Counted from the stretch's first letter, positions 8,040-15,754 are shown. The stretch is DNA of 26,658 nucleotides from Desulfobacteraceae bacterium UBA5616 (GCA_002423615.1 DIKO01000098.1:1-26658); one strand, 5' to 3'. Notes: a model not told the origin generated them from the sequence alone. Translations and numbers: made by a program.

Positions 8040-8417
8040 CTATTTTACATGACATTTTGAACAGGTAACGGGGCCTGTTTTTTCCCCGGCTGCCTTTTTT
8101 CCCCGGTGGCATTTTTTGCAATGCTCATCCATGACCTGCTTTTTGCCGAGTTCGCCTTTTTGAATCAGATCGGCAATCCCGCCGATTTTTTGTGGAAAAA
8201 GGGAATGACAGATATTACAATCCTTCAAAGTATTCTGGTGCTGCAGATGGGGAAAGGGTACATCGCCGCGCTCTCCACCGGGAAGCCTGATCTCGGCAGC
8301 CCCCTTGTTTAGGGTTTCCGCCATGGACAGCCCGCAAAAGAGCATGACACCGGAGACCAGTAAAAGGACCCACCGCAGATTCCATCTGAAATTTGTACTC
8401 CTTCTCGGGTTTTTCAT
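8040..8417 (-). CDS. Periplasmic triheme cytochrome c (c3/c7-like)
   Basis: The protein has 125 aa. A positively charged start and hydrophobic segment (WVLLLVSGVMLFCGLSMA) form a signal peptide, probably cleaved after AMA-like SMA. The mature part holds FPHLQH and three CXXCH motifs (CNICH, CKKCH, CSKCH), as in class III c7-type cytochromes with bis-His haems. The ATG shares one base with the cydB stop (TAATG). A c-type cytochrome translated with a quinol bd oxidase is unusual, because canonical bd oxidase takes electrons only from quinol. It could serve the multihaem complex at the far end of the operon or carry electrons between periplasm and membrane. The open frame extends upstream within cydB, but nothing supports that longer form. 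Confidence 0.9.
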   Translation of the reverse strand: MKNPRRSTNFRWNLRWVLLLVSGVMLFCGLSMAETLNKGAAEIRLPGGERGDVPFPHLQHQNTLKDCNICHSLFPQKIGGIADLIQKGELGKKQVMDEHCKKCHRGKKAAGEKTGPVTCSKCHVK

Positions 8418-9445
8418 TAATAGGCTCCTTCGCCGTCCAGGTCTTCCCGGGTCACCTTGCCCATGAACAATCGGTATGTCCAAACCTGGTAAGCGATGAC
8501 GATGGGGATAAAGATCAGCACCACCGTCAGCATGATCGTGAGCGTCAGGTGACTGGCCGATGAATTGAAGGCGCTCAGACTGTTTGCCGGATCGATGCTT
8601 GACGGAAACAGATTCGGGAAAAGACCGATGATGCCGAAAAACGTCAGGCAAATAATGGCGGCCGCCGAACACAGCCAGGCCTTGACGAACTCTTCTTTCC
8701 CCAGATATCCTTTAATGCTGAAAAAAGCGACAACGAACAGTACGGGGACAATAAACAAGACGGGGTGGGCGAGGTAGTTATCAAAAAGTGCCGTGGTAAA
8801 AAGACTGGCGGCAAGGAAAAGCACCACCAACACCAGAAAGGCCACCCACACCATCAACGCCGACTTTGCGGCTTTCTGCTGTAGTTCTCCCCCGGTTCTC
8901 ACCGAAAGCCATAAGGCGCCGTGTTCCAGGAACATGGCCAAGAACAGGAGGCCGCCGAGAATACCGTAAGGATTTAACAGCGTCAACAGGTTGCCCTGGT
9001 AAATCCCGTTTCCGTCAATGGGGATGCCTTTGAAGATATTGGCAAAGGTAACACCGAACAAGAGCGCCGGCAGAAAGCTGCCCAGAAAGATGCATCCATC
9101 CCAAACCCGTTTCCAGCGGAGGTCATCCACCTTTCCCCTGAACTCAAAGGATACCCCTCGAAGAATCAGGGCAAAGAGGATCAACATCAGGGCCGAATAA
9201 AGAGAAGAAAACATTACCGCATATACCAGGGGGAAAGCCGCGAAAGTCACCCCGCCGGCAGCGATGAGCCAGACTTCGTTTCCATCCCACAGAGGTCCTT
9301 TGGCATTGATCATCATTCGCCTGTCTTCTTCGCTTTTCCCCAAAAAGGGATAGAGTGTGCCAATGCCGAAATCAAACCCGTCCGTGATGAAAAATATCGC
9401 CCACAAAAGCCCCCACAAAAAAAACCAGGTGGATTGTAGTATCAT
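8417..9445 (-). CDS. cydB: Cytochrome bd oxidase subunit II
   Basis: The 342-aa membrane protein starts with WFFLWGLLWAIFFITDGFDFGIGTLYPFLG, the hallmark N-terminus of CydB. It also carries GPLWDGNEVWLIAAGGVTFAAFP and FRGK. Predicted membrane segments cover nearly the full length. With CydA it forms the quinol:O2 oxidoreductase of the cytoplasmic membrane. The ATG lies 43 bases after the annotated cydA stop, with a GGGGGGG tract just upstream. It overlaps by four bases (ATGA) a second reading frame that may be the true cydA end (see findings). Confidence 0.97.
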   Translation of the reverse strand: MILQSTWFFLWGLLWAIFFITDGFDFGIGTLYPFLGKSEEDRRMMINAKGPLWDGNEVWLIAAGGVTFAAFPLVYAVMFSSLYSALMLILFALILRGVSFEFRGKVDDLRWKRVWDGCIFLGSFLPALLFGVTFANIFKGIPIDGNGIYQGNLLTLLNPYGILGGLLFLAMFLEHGALWLSVRTGGELQQKAAKSALMVWVAFLVLVVLFLAASLFTTALFDNYLAHPVLFIVPVLFVVAFFSIKGYLGKEEFVKAWLCSAAAIICLTFFGIIGLFPNLFPSSIDPANSLSAFNSSASHLTLTIMLTVVLIFIPIVIAYQVWTYRLFMGKVTREDLDGEGAY

Positions 9446-9488
9446 TCATGCCCCCCCTTGACCGGTTGATTGAGCCCTGTTTTTAATT

Positions 9489-10814
9489 TCAACTCCACCC
9501 GCTTCCAGCCGGGCCCGGATCCGGGCCGGCTTTTGCTTTTTTGGCGATCAGATAAAAACCCGTAATCCCCAGCAGGCCATAGATGAGGACAAATGCTGCC
9601 AGGGTCGTCCCCACCTGGCTTGCCGCCACCGGGGACACCGCATCCGATGTTTTCATTAAACCGTATACGATCCACGGCTGCCTTCCGACCTCCGCAAGCA
9701 CCCACCCCAGCTCTGTAGCGATGTAAGGCAGGGGAATGGAAAAAACCATGATTTTCAAATACAGCGGGCTTTGCACAAGCCGGTTCCGTTTATACCACCC
9801 GTATATCATCAGCAGGGGGAAAAGGGTACCCAGCGCCACCATCGCGCGGAAAGAAAGAAGAGACAACAACACCGGCGGTCGTTCCTCCCGTGGAAAATCC
9901 TTCAAACCTTTAACCCGGGCGTTGAAATCATGGTATCCAAGGAAACTCAAAATTCCGGGGATGGATATGAATTCGATTTTGTTTTTTTCATTTTTCTCAT
10001 CCGGAATGGCAAACAGATGGATCGGCGCTCTGGTGGTGGTTTCCCAGTGGGCTTCCATGGCGGCCAGCTTTGCCGGCTGGACCCGGGTGACATGAACGGC
10101 ATGCATGTCCCCTTCCAGAACGATGAAGATAGCGGATACGAGACCGAAAACCAGGCCGGCTTTAAAAGACCGGATAAAAAAATCAACATGTTGTTTTTTC
10201 AGCAGATGATAGGCGCTGATGCCCATGACAAAAAAAGCGGTGATAATATAGGCGGCTGCAATGACATGAAAGAATTGAAGTATGGCGAACTTGTTGAACA
10301 CCACCGCAAAAAAGTCCGTCAGTTCCGCCCTGCCGTTCCTGATGGCATAGCCAACGGGTTGCTGCATCCACCCGTTGGCCACGATGATCCATACGGCAGA
10401 GAGATTTCCGGCAAAAGCCACAAGCCACATCACCGTCGCGTGGGCTTTTTTGGATATTTTATGCCACCCGAAAACCCAGACTCCGATAAGGGTGGACTCC
10501 AGGAAGAATGCCGCCGTGGCTTCTATGGCAAGGAGCGAGCCGAAAATATCTCCCACATAGGCTGAATAACGGGACCAGTTGGTTCCGAACTGGAATTCAA
10601 GCGTTATGCCGGTAACAATGCCCAGGGCGAAATTGATCAGAAAAAGCTTTCCCCAGAACTTTGTCATGGACAGGTAGGTTTCATCGCCGGTCCGCACGTA
10701 CCGGGTCTCCATATAGGCGATGAGGATGCTCAGGCCCAGGGTTAGGGGAACAAAGAGAAAATGAAACAGGGTTGCGGCGGCAAACTGAAGACGCGAAAGC
10801 ATCAGCACATCCAT
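9489..10814 (-). CDS. cydA: Cytochrome bd oxidase subunit I, short Q-loop type
   Basis: The protein has 441 aa, short compared with E. coli CydA because the C-terminal Q-loop insert is absent. Visible landmarks are LFHFLFVPLTLG (haem b595 His), GITLEFQFGTNW, the glutamate pair in LLAIEATAAFFLES, the Q-loop start GDMHAVHVTRVQPAKLAAMEAHWET with its quinol-site Lys and Glu, and EVGRQPWIVYG. It is the quinol-oxidising, haem-carrying subunit that reduces O2 to water. AAGGAGGAG lies just before the ATG. The last residues (GPDPGPAGSGWS) are an odd, low-complexity ending that may reflect a frame change. Confidence 0.96.
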   Translation of the reverse strand: MDVLMLSRLQFAAATLFHFLFVPLTLGLSILIAYMETRYVRTGDETYLSMTKFWGKLFLINFALGIVTGITLEFQFGTNWSRYSAYVGDIFGSLLAIEATAAFFLESTLIGVWVFGWHKISKKAHATVMWLVAFAGNLSAVWIIVANGWMQQPVGYAIRNGRAELTDFFAVVFNKFAILQFFHVIAAAYIITAFFVMGISAYHLLKKQHVDFFIRSFKAGLVFGLVSAIFIVLEGDMHAVHVTRVQPAKLAAMEAHWETTTRAPIHLFAIPDEKNEKNKIEFISIPGILSFLGYHDFNARVKGLKDFPREERPPVLLSLLSFRAMVALGTLFPLLMIYGWYKRNRLVQSPLYLKIMVFSIPLPYIATELGWVLAEVGRQPWIVYGLMKTSDAVSPVAASQVGTTLAAFVLIYGLLGITGFYLIAKKAKAGPDPGPAGSGWS

Positions 10815-10883
10815 GGACTCCTCCTTGTTACCGGCTGCTTCCTAAAAGGATGCTTCAGCCCTGCTGGTTAAAAATTCGATTTC

Positions 10884-10918
10884 TCGACCGAACGAAAGAT
10901 CGTGGTGAAACCGGTCGA
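10884..10918 (-). terminator. Possible hairpin between superoxide reductase and cydA
   Basis: TCGACCG (10884-10890) and CGGTCGA (10912-10918) can pair as a 7-bp stem with a 21-base loop. In the minus-strand transcript it starts right after the superoxide reductase stop. A TTTTT run follows about 8 bases beyond the stem. It is a weak, imperfect terminator candidate that might make cydAB expression partial relative to the superoxide reductase. Confidence 0.3.
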
Positions 10919-10920
10919 AT

Positions 10921-11295
10921 TCATTTTTTCCAGAGCCCGTGCAGATTGCAATATTCCCTTGCCGTTACGGTATCGGCTGCGATGTTAAAAACAGCTTCCG
11001 GCGCATCCCCCGGATTCAGGAATTGACGGTATGCCTTTCCATCGGCAACAATTTCAATCCATTGAATAAAGTGTTCCGGCACCATGGGGTGGGCGACTTC
11101 ACCGACCTTGACCTTAAAACCGCCGGGTACTTTTTCAATCACCGGAACATGCTTTTCCAAAGCTGCATCCGTGGTGTTTTCTTTGAGCAGCACCATCGGC
11201 TGGCCGCAGCAGACAAGCTCACCGGCACCGGCTTGAAGAACTTCAACCATGTTTCCGCAAACGTTACATTTATAAACCTGCAGTCTTTCCGTCAT
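10921..11295 (-). CDS. dfx: Desulfoferrodoxin (2Fe superoxide reductase)
   Basis: The protein has 124 aa, the family's normal length. The N-terminal desulforedoxin-like centre I uses C10, C13, C29 and C30. Centre II, the catalytic square-pyramidal iron, has all expected ligands at canonical positions: H49, H69, H75, C116 and H119, plus the E47-K48 pair that guides superoxide. It reduces superoxide to hydrogen peroxide without making O2, taking electrons from rubredoxin, which this same island encodes. AAAGGAGAACAAA precedes the ATG. It is followed on the same strand by cydA after 106 bases. Confidence 0.97.
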   Translation of the reverse strand: MTERLQVYKCNVCGNMVEVLQAGAGELVCCGQPMVLLKENTTDAALEKHVPVIEKVPGGFKVKVGEVAHPMVPEHFIQWIEIVADGKAYRQFLNPGDAPEAVFNIAADTVTAREYCNLHGLWKK

Positions 11296-11386
11296 TTTGT
11301 TCTCCTTTCATAAGTTTCCGGGATGATAAAATTTGCTAAGGATCTTCTGAAGACATGCCTGCCGCTTGAAAATCAGGCCATCGGCA

Positions 11387-11596
11387 TCAGAGATCCTCAT
11401 TCCACCAGCCTTTTTTCTGATGGGCCTCTTTTTCTTTTTCCGCGAGTTTTTTAATTTTATAGGCCGAGTCTCTCAAGATGCCATATAAAATTCCGCAATT
11501 GGTGTCTTCTCTCTCGATATCGCCCTTGTCTGCCAAACGGATCATCTCATCGACCAGATGCAAAGTCTGTTTCAAGTTCTCATCACATGATTTCAC
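11387..11596 (-). CDS. Small helical protein of unknown function
   Basis: I do not recognise this 69-aa protein. It starts at GTG, with CGGGG about 10 bases upstream. It is predicted to be mostly alpha-helical (LVDEMIRLADKGDIERED; AYKIKKLAEKEKEAHQKK) with a charged C-terminal half, two cysteines (4 and 34) and a WWNEDL tail. There is no signal peptide or membrane segment. It lies between perR and superoxide reductase on the same strand, 91 bases before the latter. The coding assignment rests on sensible composition, position and absence of a better frame. Confidence 0.7.
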   Translation of the reverse strand: MKSCDENLKQTLHLVDEMIRLADKGDIEREDTNCGILYGILRDSAYKIKKLAEKEKEAHQKKGWWNEDL

Positions 11597-11984
11597 GTGG
11601 TTTACCCCGGGATATTTTGATCCGGCCTGTTTTTATGTCTTTTTACATACCGGGAACCTGTAAATCAATTTCCATGCCATTTCGGGGTCTCTTTAGGATC
11701 TATATTATCATGTATTTTTTTGAATAGTTATGAATGAATAAACTTATATGGACCCCATGGTGGGATTTTGCCACCTGGAGCAATGCGATACGATTCTCGG
11801 GACCTGGGGGAATCATTCCACCCCGTAATTTTATGAAAATTCTTTGATATCAATGAGATGAAAAAATTTATCGCCAGTCTCAGACAATACATGATACAAG
11901 ACTGTTTCATAATACAGGCTGTTCGAGGCCTGCGACGGGCAGCCCGGGCAAAAACCGCCAAGATGTGTGAAAAAGACACGCCTC
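11597..11984. other. 388-bp gene-free region with several dyads
   Basis: I see no convincing gene here. The AT-rich part (about 11640-11880) probably includes a promoter for the minus-strand genes that follow, but no -35/-10 pair stands out. It holds a GGTGG/CCACC hairpin (11759-11775), a GGGG...CCCC hairpin with GGAAT/ATTCC inside (11806-11824), the palindrome TTGATATCAA (11844-11853), and a bipartite motif shared with the 15.77-kb region (11891-11916). It might be a long leader or a small RNA; this is not established. Confidence 0.5.
11891..11916. promoter_or_regulatory. Bipartite operator-like motif, copy 1
   Basis: ATGATACAA at 11891-11899, nine bases, then ATAATACA at 11909-11916. The same two elements with the same 9-base spacing occur at 15770-15795. 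It lies about 70 bases past the perR stop and about 295 bases upstream of the 69-aa gene. It is a candidate binding site for a regulator that also acts on the thioredoxin-fold gene. Confidence 0.45.
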
Positions 11985-12374
11985 CTATGCTTCCTTGCCC
12001 AGGCATTCAGCACAGATGCCCAGGAACTCCAGGTGATGGCCGATGATCTTGAAAGTGGTTTTGTATTTCAAGGTTTTTTCAATTCCCTTCATCAGATCAA
12101 CAGGCGCATCCACAATTTTTTGACATCGAACACAGCGAATGTGGTAATGATTTTCAGGATTTCCGTCGAATCGTTTGACGTCTCCACCGACTTCCAGTCG
12201 CTGAATTGCACCGGTTTCCGACAAGACATCCAGATTACGATAAATTGTGCCAAGACTAATGCTGGGGATAATTTTCTTAACGATTTCATAAATTTCATCA
12301 GCAGAAGGGTGGGAGAAAACCTTTCTCAATTCCTCCAGAATAACCGTCCGTTGTCGAGTCAGCCTCATATTCAT
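11985..12374 (-). CDS. perR: Fur-family peroxide-type regulator (PerR)
   Basis: The ATG start (MNMRLTRQRTVILEEL) gives 129 aa with GGAAG ten bases upstream. An earlier in-frame TTG at 12401 has no usable ribosome site. The N-terminal winged helix includes the recognition segment SLGTIYRNLDVLSETG. Metal features are the regulatory-site FDGNPENHYHIRC (Asp and the oxidisable His-Tyr-His), an Asp rather than Glu in KIVDAPVD as in PerR, and two CxxC pairs (CVRC, CAEC) for structural zinc. PerR represses oxidative-defence genes until peroxide oxidises its iron-binding histidines. Location beside superoxide reductase and the oxidases supports this, and it probably controls part of the island. Confidence 0.92.
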   Translation of the reverse strand: MNMRLTRQRTVILEELRKVFSHPSADEIYEIVKKIIPSISLGTIYRNLDVLSETGAIQRLEVGGDVKRFDGNPENHYHIRCVRCQKIVDAPVDLMKGIEKTLKYKTTFKIIGHHLEFLGICAECLGKEA

Positions 12375-12433
12375 CGCAAGATCGCTTCCATCATGAGTCA
12401 ATCCCTGCCGCTTCAGTAACCTGAAAGAACTGA

Positions 12434-12649
12434 TTAAAAATCAATCCACATGTCGGCTTCATTGCCGCATTGACTGCAAGTCGCCGTTCCTTTGACCTTT
12501 TTTTTCCCCTGTTCACCGGAATTCACCGCATTCTCCTCCAATTTTCCCGGCGATGGGTCTGCATCGGGCAATGTACAGGTAAACACCATTTCCGCCTCAT
12601 TCCCGCAATTCTCGCATTTGCATACTTCTTTCTTTGTAATCTCAGTCAT
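12434..12649 (-). CDS. Small double zinc-ribbon-like protein
   Basis: GGAGG five bases before the second ATG selects MTEITKKEVCKC, giving 71 aa. The ATG 12 bases earlier is part of the ribosome site itself. Two near-identical knuckles, CENCGNEAEM and CSQCGNEADM, flank a polar linker, so the protein probably binds one zinc or iron through CxxC pairs, or is an internal duplication. Further cysteines at 10, 12 and 25 are present. I do not know a function. The position between the thioredoxin reductase genes and perR suggests redox or metal sensing. Confidence 0.75.
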   Translation of the reverse strand: MTEITKKEVCKCENCGNEAEMVFTCTLPDADPSPGKLEENAVNSGEQGKKKVKGTATCSQCGNEADMWIDF

Positions 12650-12716
12650 GCGCGCCTCCATATGTTAAAAATTCTGGTTTGATTAATTTTTGAAAAGTGG
12701 ACTAACAGAAAAATAT

Positions 12717-13049
12717 CTAAAACATTTTCTCCCGGGACCTTCTCTCGGGAACATACGGATGGGGAATCTCTTCCTGGTTCCACGCCTTTGAAACATATAA
12801 ATTGCAGTAACAGCTCCCGAATTCAAGAACGTCCGGCTCCCGGTACACGCAGGGGCAGATAATGTCCCTGTCCTTTTCGCGTTCTCCCACGGCCAGACGG
12901 CAAGGACAGGACATGTACCCGTACCGTTCCTTATTCACGATAAGCCCTTCCAGTAATTCAAGAACAAGTTTTTTGTCCTTGTTGAAAAAATATCCCTTGC
13001 CTTCCTGGATGGGTTTTAACGCTGCGAAAAGTTTTTCAGCATCCATCAT
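12717..13049 (-). CDS. ftrB: Ferredoxin-thioredoxin reductase, catalytic (beta) subunit
   Basis: The protein has 110 aa with the FTR cysteine pattern: C48-P-C50, then C65-P-C67, then C80-Y-C82. In the classic enzyme these bind a [4Fe-4S] cluster next to an active disulfide and pass ferredoxin electrons to a thioredoxin-like partner. Here the third motif is CYC instead of the plant CHC. The start overlaps the upstream glutaredoxin stop (ATGA), so the two are translationally coupled and likely partners. No variable (alpha) subunit is nearby, as is usual outside phototrophs. The monocluster ferredoxin of this island is a possible donor. Confidence 0.92.
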   Translation of the reverse strand: MMDAEKLFAALKPIQEGKGYFFNKDKKLVLELLEGLIVNKERYGYMSCPCRLAVGEREKDRDIICPCVYREPDVLEFGSCYCNLYVSKAWNQEEIPHPYVPERRSREKMF

Positions 13050-13300
13050 AGCCCCAGCGCCTCCTTGATTAAATCCTCCTTGAATCCGACGATCACTTTG
13101 TCCCCGATCACCAGAGTCGGGAAAGAACACTTGGGATTCAATTTCTTGACGTCTTCGATGACGGATTTTCTTTCTTCTCCCTGGAGCAGATCAACATCAA
13201 CACAATCATAGGCAATGGCCGATTTCTCTAAAAACCGCTTGGTGGACCTGCAATGACCGCAGGTGCTTAAGGAAAATATTTTTACCGGTGGTTTCTGCAT
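13046..13300 (-). CDS. Glutaredoxin-like thiol-disulfide protein
   Basis: This is an 84-aa thioredoxin-fold protein with the active motif STC14GHC17 near the N-terminus, cis-Pro context SFPTLVIG and a following GFKEDLIKEAL helix. A CGHC active site is more protein-disulfide-isomerase or thioredoxin-like than CPYC. It is probably reduced by the FTR catalytic subunit translated from the overlapping downstream frame, giving a ferredoxin-driven thiol system independent of NADPH. AAAGGACGG lies upstream of the ATG. Confidence 0.92.
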   Translation of the reverse strand: MQKPPVKIFSLSTCGHCRSTKRFLEKSAIAYDCVDVDLLQGEERKSVIEDVKKLNPKCSFPTLVIGDKVIVGFKEDLIKEALGL

Positions 13301-13398
13301 TTTTCCGTCCTTTCATATACCGTCTTCTTCCGTGTTTCTGCCAAGGATCAAGGCAGGAAGGATGTCCCTTCTCGTGGTGCGGGCAATTTAATTTTATC

Positions 13399-13427
13399 AA
13401 AATAATATAGATTTACATCATTTTCAA
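13399..13427 (-). promoter_or_regulatory. Candidate sigma-70 promoter for grx-ftrB
   Basis: On the minus strand, TTGAAA (-35, 13422-13427) and TATTTT (-10, 13399-13404) are separated by 17 bases. The predicted start leaves a leader of about 90 bases to the glutaredoxin ATG. It suggests that grx-ftrB begins a unit separate from the thioredoxin-fold gene upstream, which stops at 13452. Confidence 0.4.
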
Positions 13428-13451
13428 CCCAATTATAACCGACAACCGCCG

Positions 13452-15719
13452 TCAAACGCTCTCAACACCATCCAAAATCTTTTTAAATTCATCCGGATCC
13501 GTGATCGGCGCCTTACATGAAAAATCGTTGCACACATAGGCTGCAGATAATCCTCCAACAGGTTTCATCGCCTCCACAAAGGGAAGATGCCGGGTCATGC
13601 GGCGACGGGTTTCATCATCATCCATTTTGATGATCATTTTTCCAGGAATAAATGCCGATCTTGCCGATCTTGCCATGGCCTCGGCCGTCTCGGACGGTTT
13701 TTCGGAGACGATGACAATTTGAACCGGTGCCGTCAGATGCATCTGAAGCGCGACGAGCATTTGCGGCATGGCTTCGGGAAACCGGTTTATTTTGTCGAAG
13801 AAATACGCGATTGCACCTTCGGCCATTTGATGTAAATCCTCCCGGTTCAGGTATCGGGACAATCTTATCAGGTTGCAGGCCGAAACTGCATTGGCGCTGG
13901 GCATAACCGAATCGTTTTCTTCCTTGACCCTCACAATCAAATGATCGTCATCGGAATCGGCCGTCATGAAATATCCTCCATGAACCTTGTCGTGGAACTC
14001 AGCCGTCTGAATGTCCGTAAGGTCAAGCGCCAATTCCAACCATCCGGGATCTCCATCGGATTCATAAAGATCGATGAGGCCCTGGGTGAAGAACGCGTAA
14101 TCTTCCGCAATGCCCGAATATTTTCTTTCTCCTCCGCGCCATCGCCGATACAGTTTCTTCTCTTGGGCATCATACAGATGATCCCGGATAAAGAACGCGG
14201 CATTACGGGCGGCATCCAGATATTTTTTCTCTTCCAGCACCTGCCAGGCCCTGGACATTGCCGATACAGCCAATCCGTTCCAGGAGGAAAGTATCTTGTC
14301 GTCCAGATGGGGACGAGGCCGCTTGCATCTTTCCCGGTAAAGTGTTTTCAAGCCTGCTTCCAAAATTTCATTCACCTTTATTACATCCAGGTCAAACCGC
14401 CCGGCAGTCTTTTTCACGGTTCCGGATCTGAACAGGATGTTTTTCCCCTTGAATTCCCCGTGGGGGTCCGACTCCACATTGCCTTCTCCCCGAACGCCGT
14501 AAAAATCGTTGAAGACCTCGAGGGATCGCTTATCCAGCAAATTCTCCAGTTCCGACATTTCCCAGACATAAAAAGCGCCCTCTTTTTTATCCTGAATTGA
14601 ACCCTCCATGGGTAAACTGTCCGCATCTTCCGCGGAATAGAAAGCGCCCTCCGGGCCCGAAAGATCTCTGATCAGGTAATCCGCCGTGGCTTTCGCAGCG
14701 TACTTGTAAAGATCGTTTTTGGTTATCACCCAGGCATCCAGGCAGTTGATGAGCATCTGAGCATTGTCATAGAGCATCTTCTCAAAATGCGGAACATGCC
14801 ATTTTCCATCCGTGGCATAACGATGAAACCCGCCCCCGACCTGATCAAAAATCCCTCCCCGGATCATTGCACCGAGTGTCGTTTCCACCATGGACAAAAT
14901 TTTAACCGCCTCCGGAACCGGACCATTGTCTTTGATCAGCCGGCGATACCGCGCTAGTAGATAGTTCTGTATGACCGGTGACGGGAACTTTGGCGGTTCG
15001 CCAAACCCACCGAACCGTGCATCATACCGGGCTGCATATCGCCTGACGCCACGTACGACCGGCTCCAGATTCAATGTCGTGGGGGATTCATTCCGGTTTG
15101 GCATGGAAAGATGGGTCACGAGGCTGGCCTGAAGCTTCTCCCCGGTTTGTAAAAGCTTCGCCCTTTCCATGGGATCATTCCAGATACGGACGATGCGGAG
15201 CAACAGATCCGGCCAGGAAATCATCTGATATCCGGAATCCGCCGGGAAATAAGTTCCCCCGAAAAACGGCTTCAGGTCGGGCGTCAGAAATACATTCAAA
15301 GGCCAGCCGCCGGATCCGGTCAGGGCAGTAACCGCCGACATGTAAATATTATCCAGATCCGGTCTTTCTTCCCTGTCCACCTTGATACATACATAGTGTT
15401 CGTTCATGATCCGTGCGATATCTTCATTCTCAAAGGATTCCTTTTCCATCACATGGCACCAGTGACAGGTGGAGTATCCGATCGAAAGAAGGATAGGCTT
15501 ATTCTCTCTTTTGGCCCTCAGGATCGCCGCATCCCCCCACGGGTGCCAGTCAACCGGATTTTCGGCATGTTGAAGCAGATAGGGGCTTTTTTCGTTGATC
15601 AGGTGATTCGGTTTTTTTTTACCACCCCTCTCAACCGATGGCGGTCCGGAGAATAAGGGGAATCCGGCGAACCCGATAACAGCCGCCGATACAATGAATA
15701 AAAGAACGTTATCAATCAT
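13452..15719 (-). CDS. Thioredoxin-fold DUF255 / YyaL-type protein, membrane-anchored
   Basis: The start at MIDNVLLFIVSA has AAAGGAG seven bases upstream, giving 755 aa. An ATG 48 bases earlier lacks a site. Residues 3-24 are hydrophobic, a signal anchor or signal peptide. Then the family opening follows: NHLINEKSPYLLQHAENPVDWHPWG, with the redox motif STC85HWC88HVM, VDREERPDLD and GGWPLNVFLTPD. The remainder is the alpha/alpha-barrel part (ATDGKWHVPHFEKMLYDNAQ; KILSSWNGLAVSAM) seen in YyaL and human SPATA20. Biochemistry of the family is poorly defined. The N-terminal hydrophobic segment suggests the thioredoxin domain works outside the cytoplasm here. Confidence 0.93.
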   Translation of the reverse strand: MIDNVLLFIVSAAVIGFAGFPLFSGPPSVERGGKKKPNHLINEKSPYLLQHAENPVDWHPWGDAAILRAKRENKPILLSIGYSTCHWCHVMEKESFENEDIARIMNEHYVCIKVDREERPDLDNIYMSAVTALTGSGGWPLNVFLTPDLKPFFGGTYFPADSGYQMISWPDLLLRIVRIWNDPMERAKLLQTGEKLQASLVTHLSMPNRNESPTTLNLEPVVRGVRRYAARYDARFGGFGEPPKFPSPVIQNYLLARYRRLIKDNGPVPEAVKILSMVETTLGAMIRGGIFDQVGGGFHRYATDGKWHVPHFEKMLYDNAQMLINCLDAWVITKNDLYKYAAKATADYLIRDLSGPEGAFYSAEDADSLPMEGSIQDKKEGAFYVWEMSELENLLDKRSLEVFNDFYGVRGEGNVESDPHGEFKGKNILFRSGTVKKTAGRFDLDVIKVNEILEAGLKTLYRERCKRPRPHLDDKILSSWNGLAVSAMSRAWQVLEEKKYLDAARNAAFFIRDHLYDAQEKKLYRRWRGGERKYSGIAEDYAFFTQGLIDLYESDGDPGWLELALDLTDIQTAEFHDKVHGGYFMTADSDDDHLIVRVKEENDSVMPSANAVSACNLIRLSRYLNREDLHQMAEGAIAYFFDKINRFPEAMPQMLVALQMHLTAPVQIVIVSEKPSETAEAMARSARSAFIPGKMIIKMDDDETRRRMTRHLPFVEAMKPVGGLSAAYVCNDFSCKAPITDPDEFKKILDGVESV

Positions 15720-15754
15720 CACCCGGCTCCTTTCCGGTGCAAGACACTTTTTGA

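Noticed and set aside
9771..10565. A 264-codon open frame on the plus strand.
   Set aside because: It is antisense to cydA, rich in Gly, Arg and His with no family signature.
11728..12013. Two minus-strand open frames of 60-92 codons overlapping the perR 3' end.
   Set aside because: They overlap perR out of frame, have no ribosome site and cross several dyads in the noncoding gap.
13206..13400. A 64-codon minus-strand frame containing NCPHHEKGHPSC.
   Set aside because: The Cys/His pattern is tempting, but it overlaps the glutaredoxin start out of frame and has no ribosome site.
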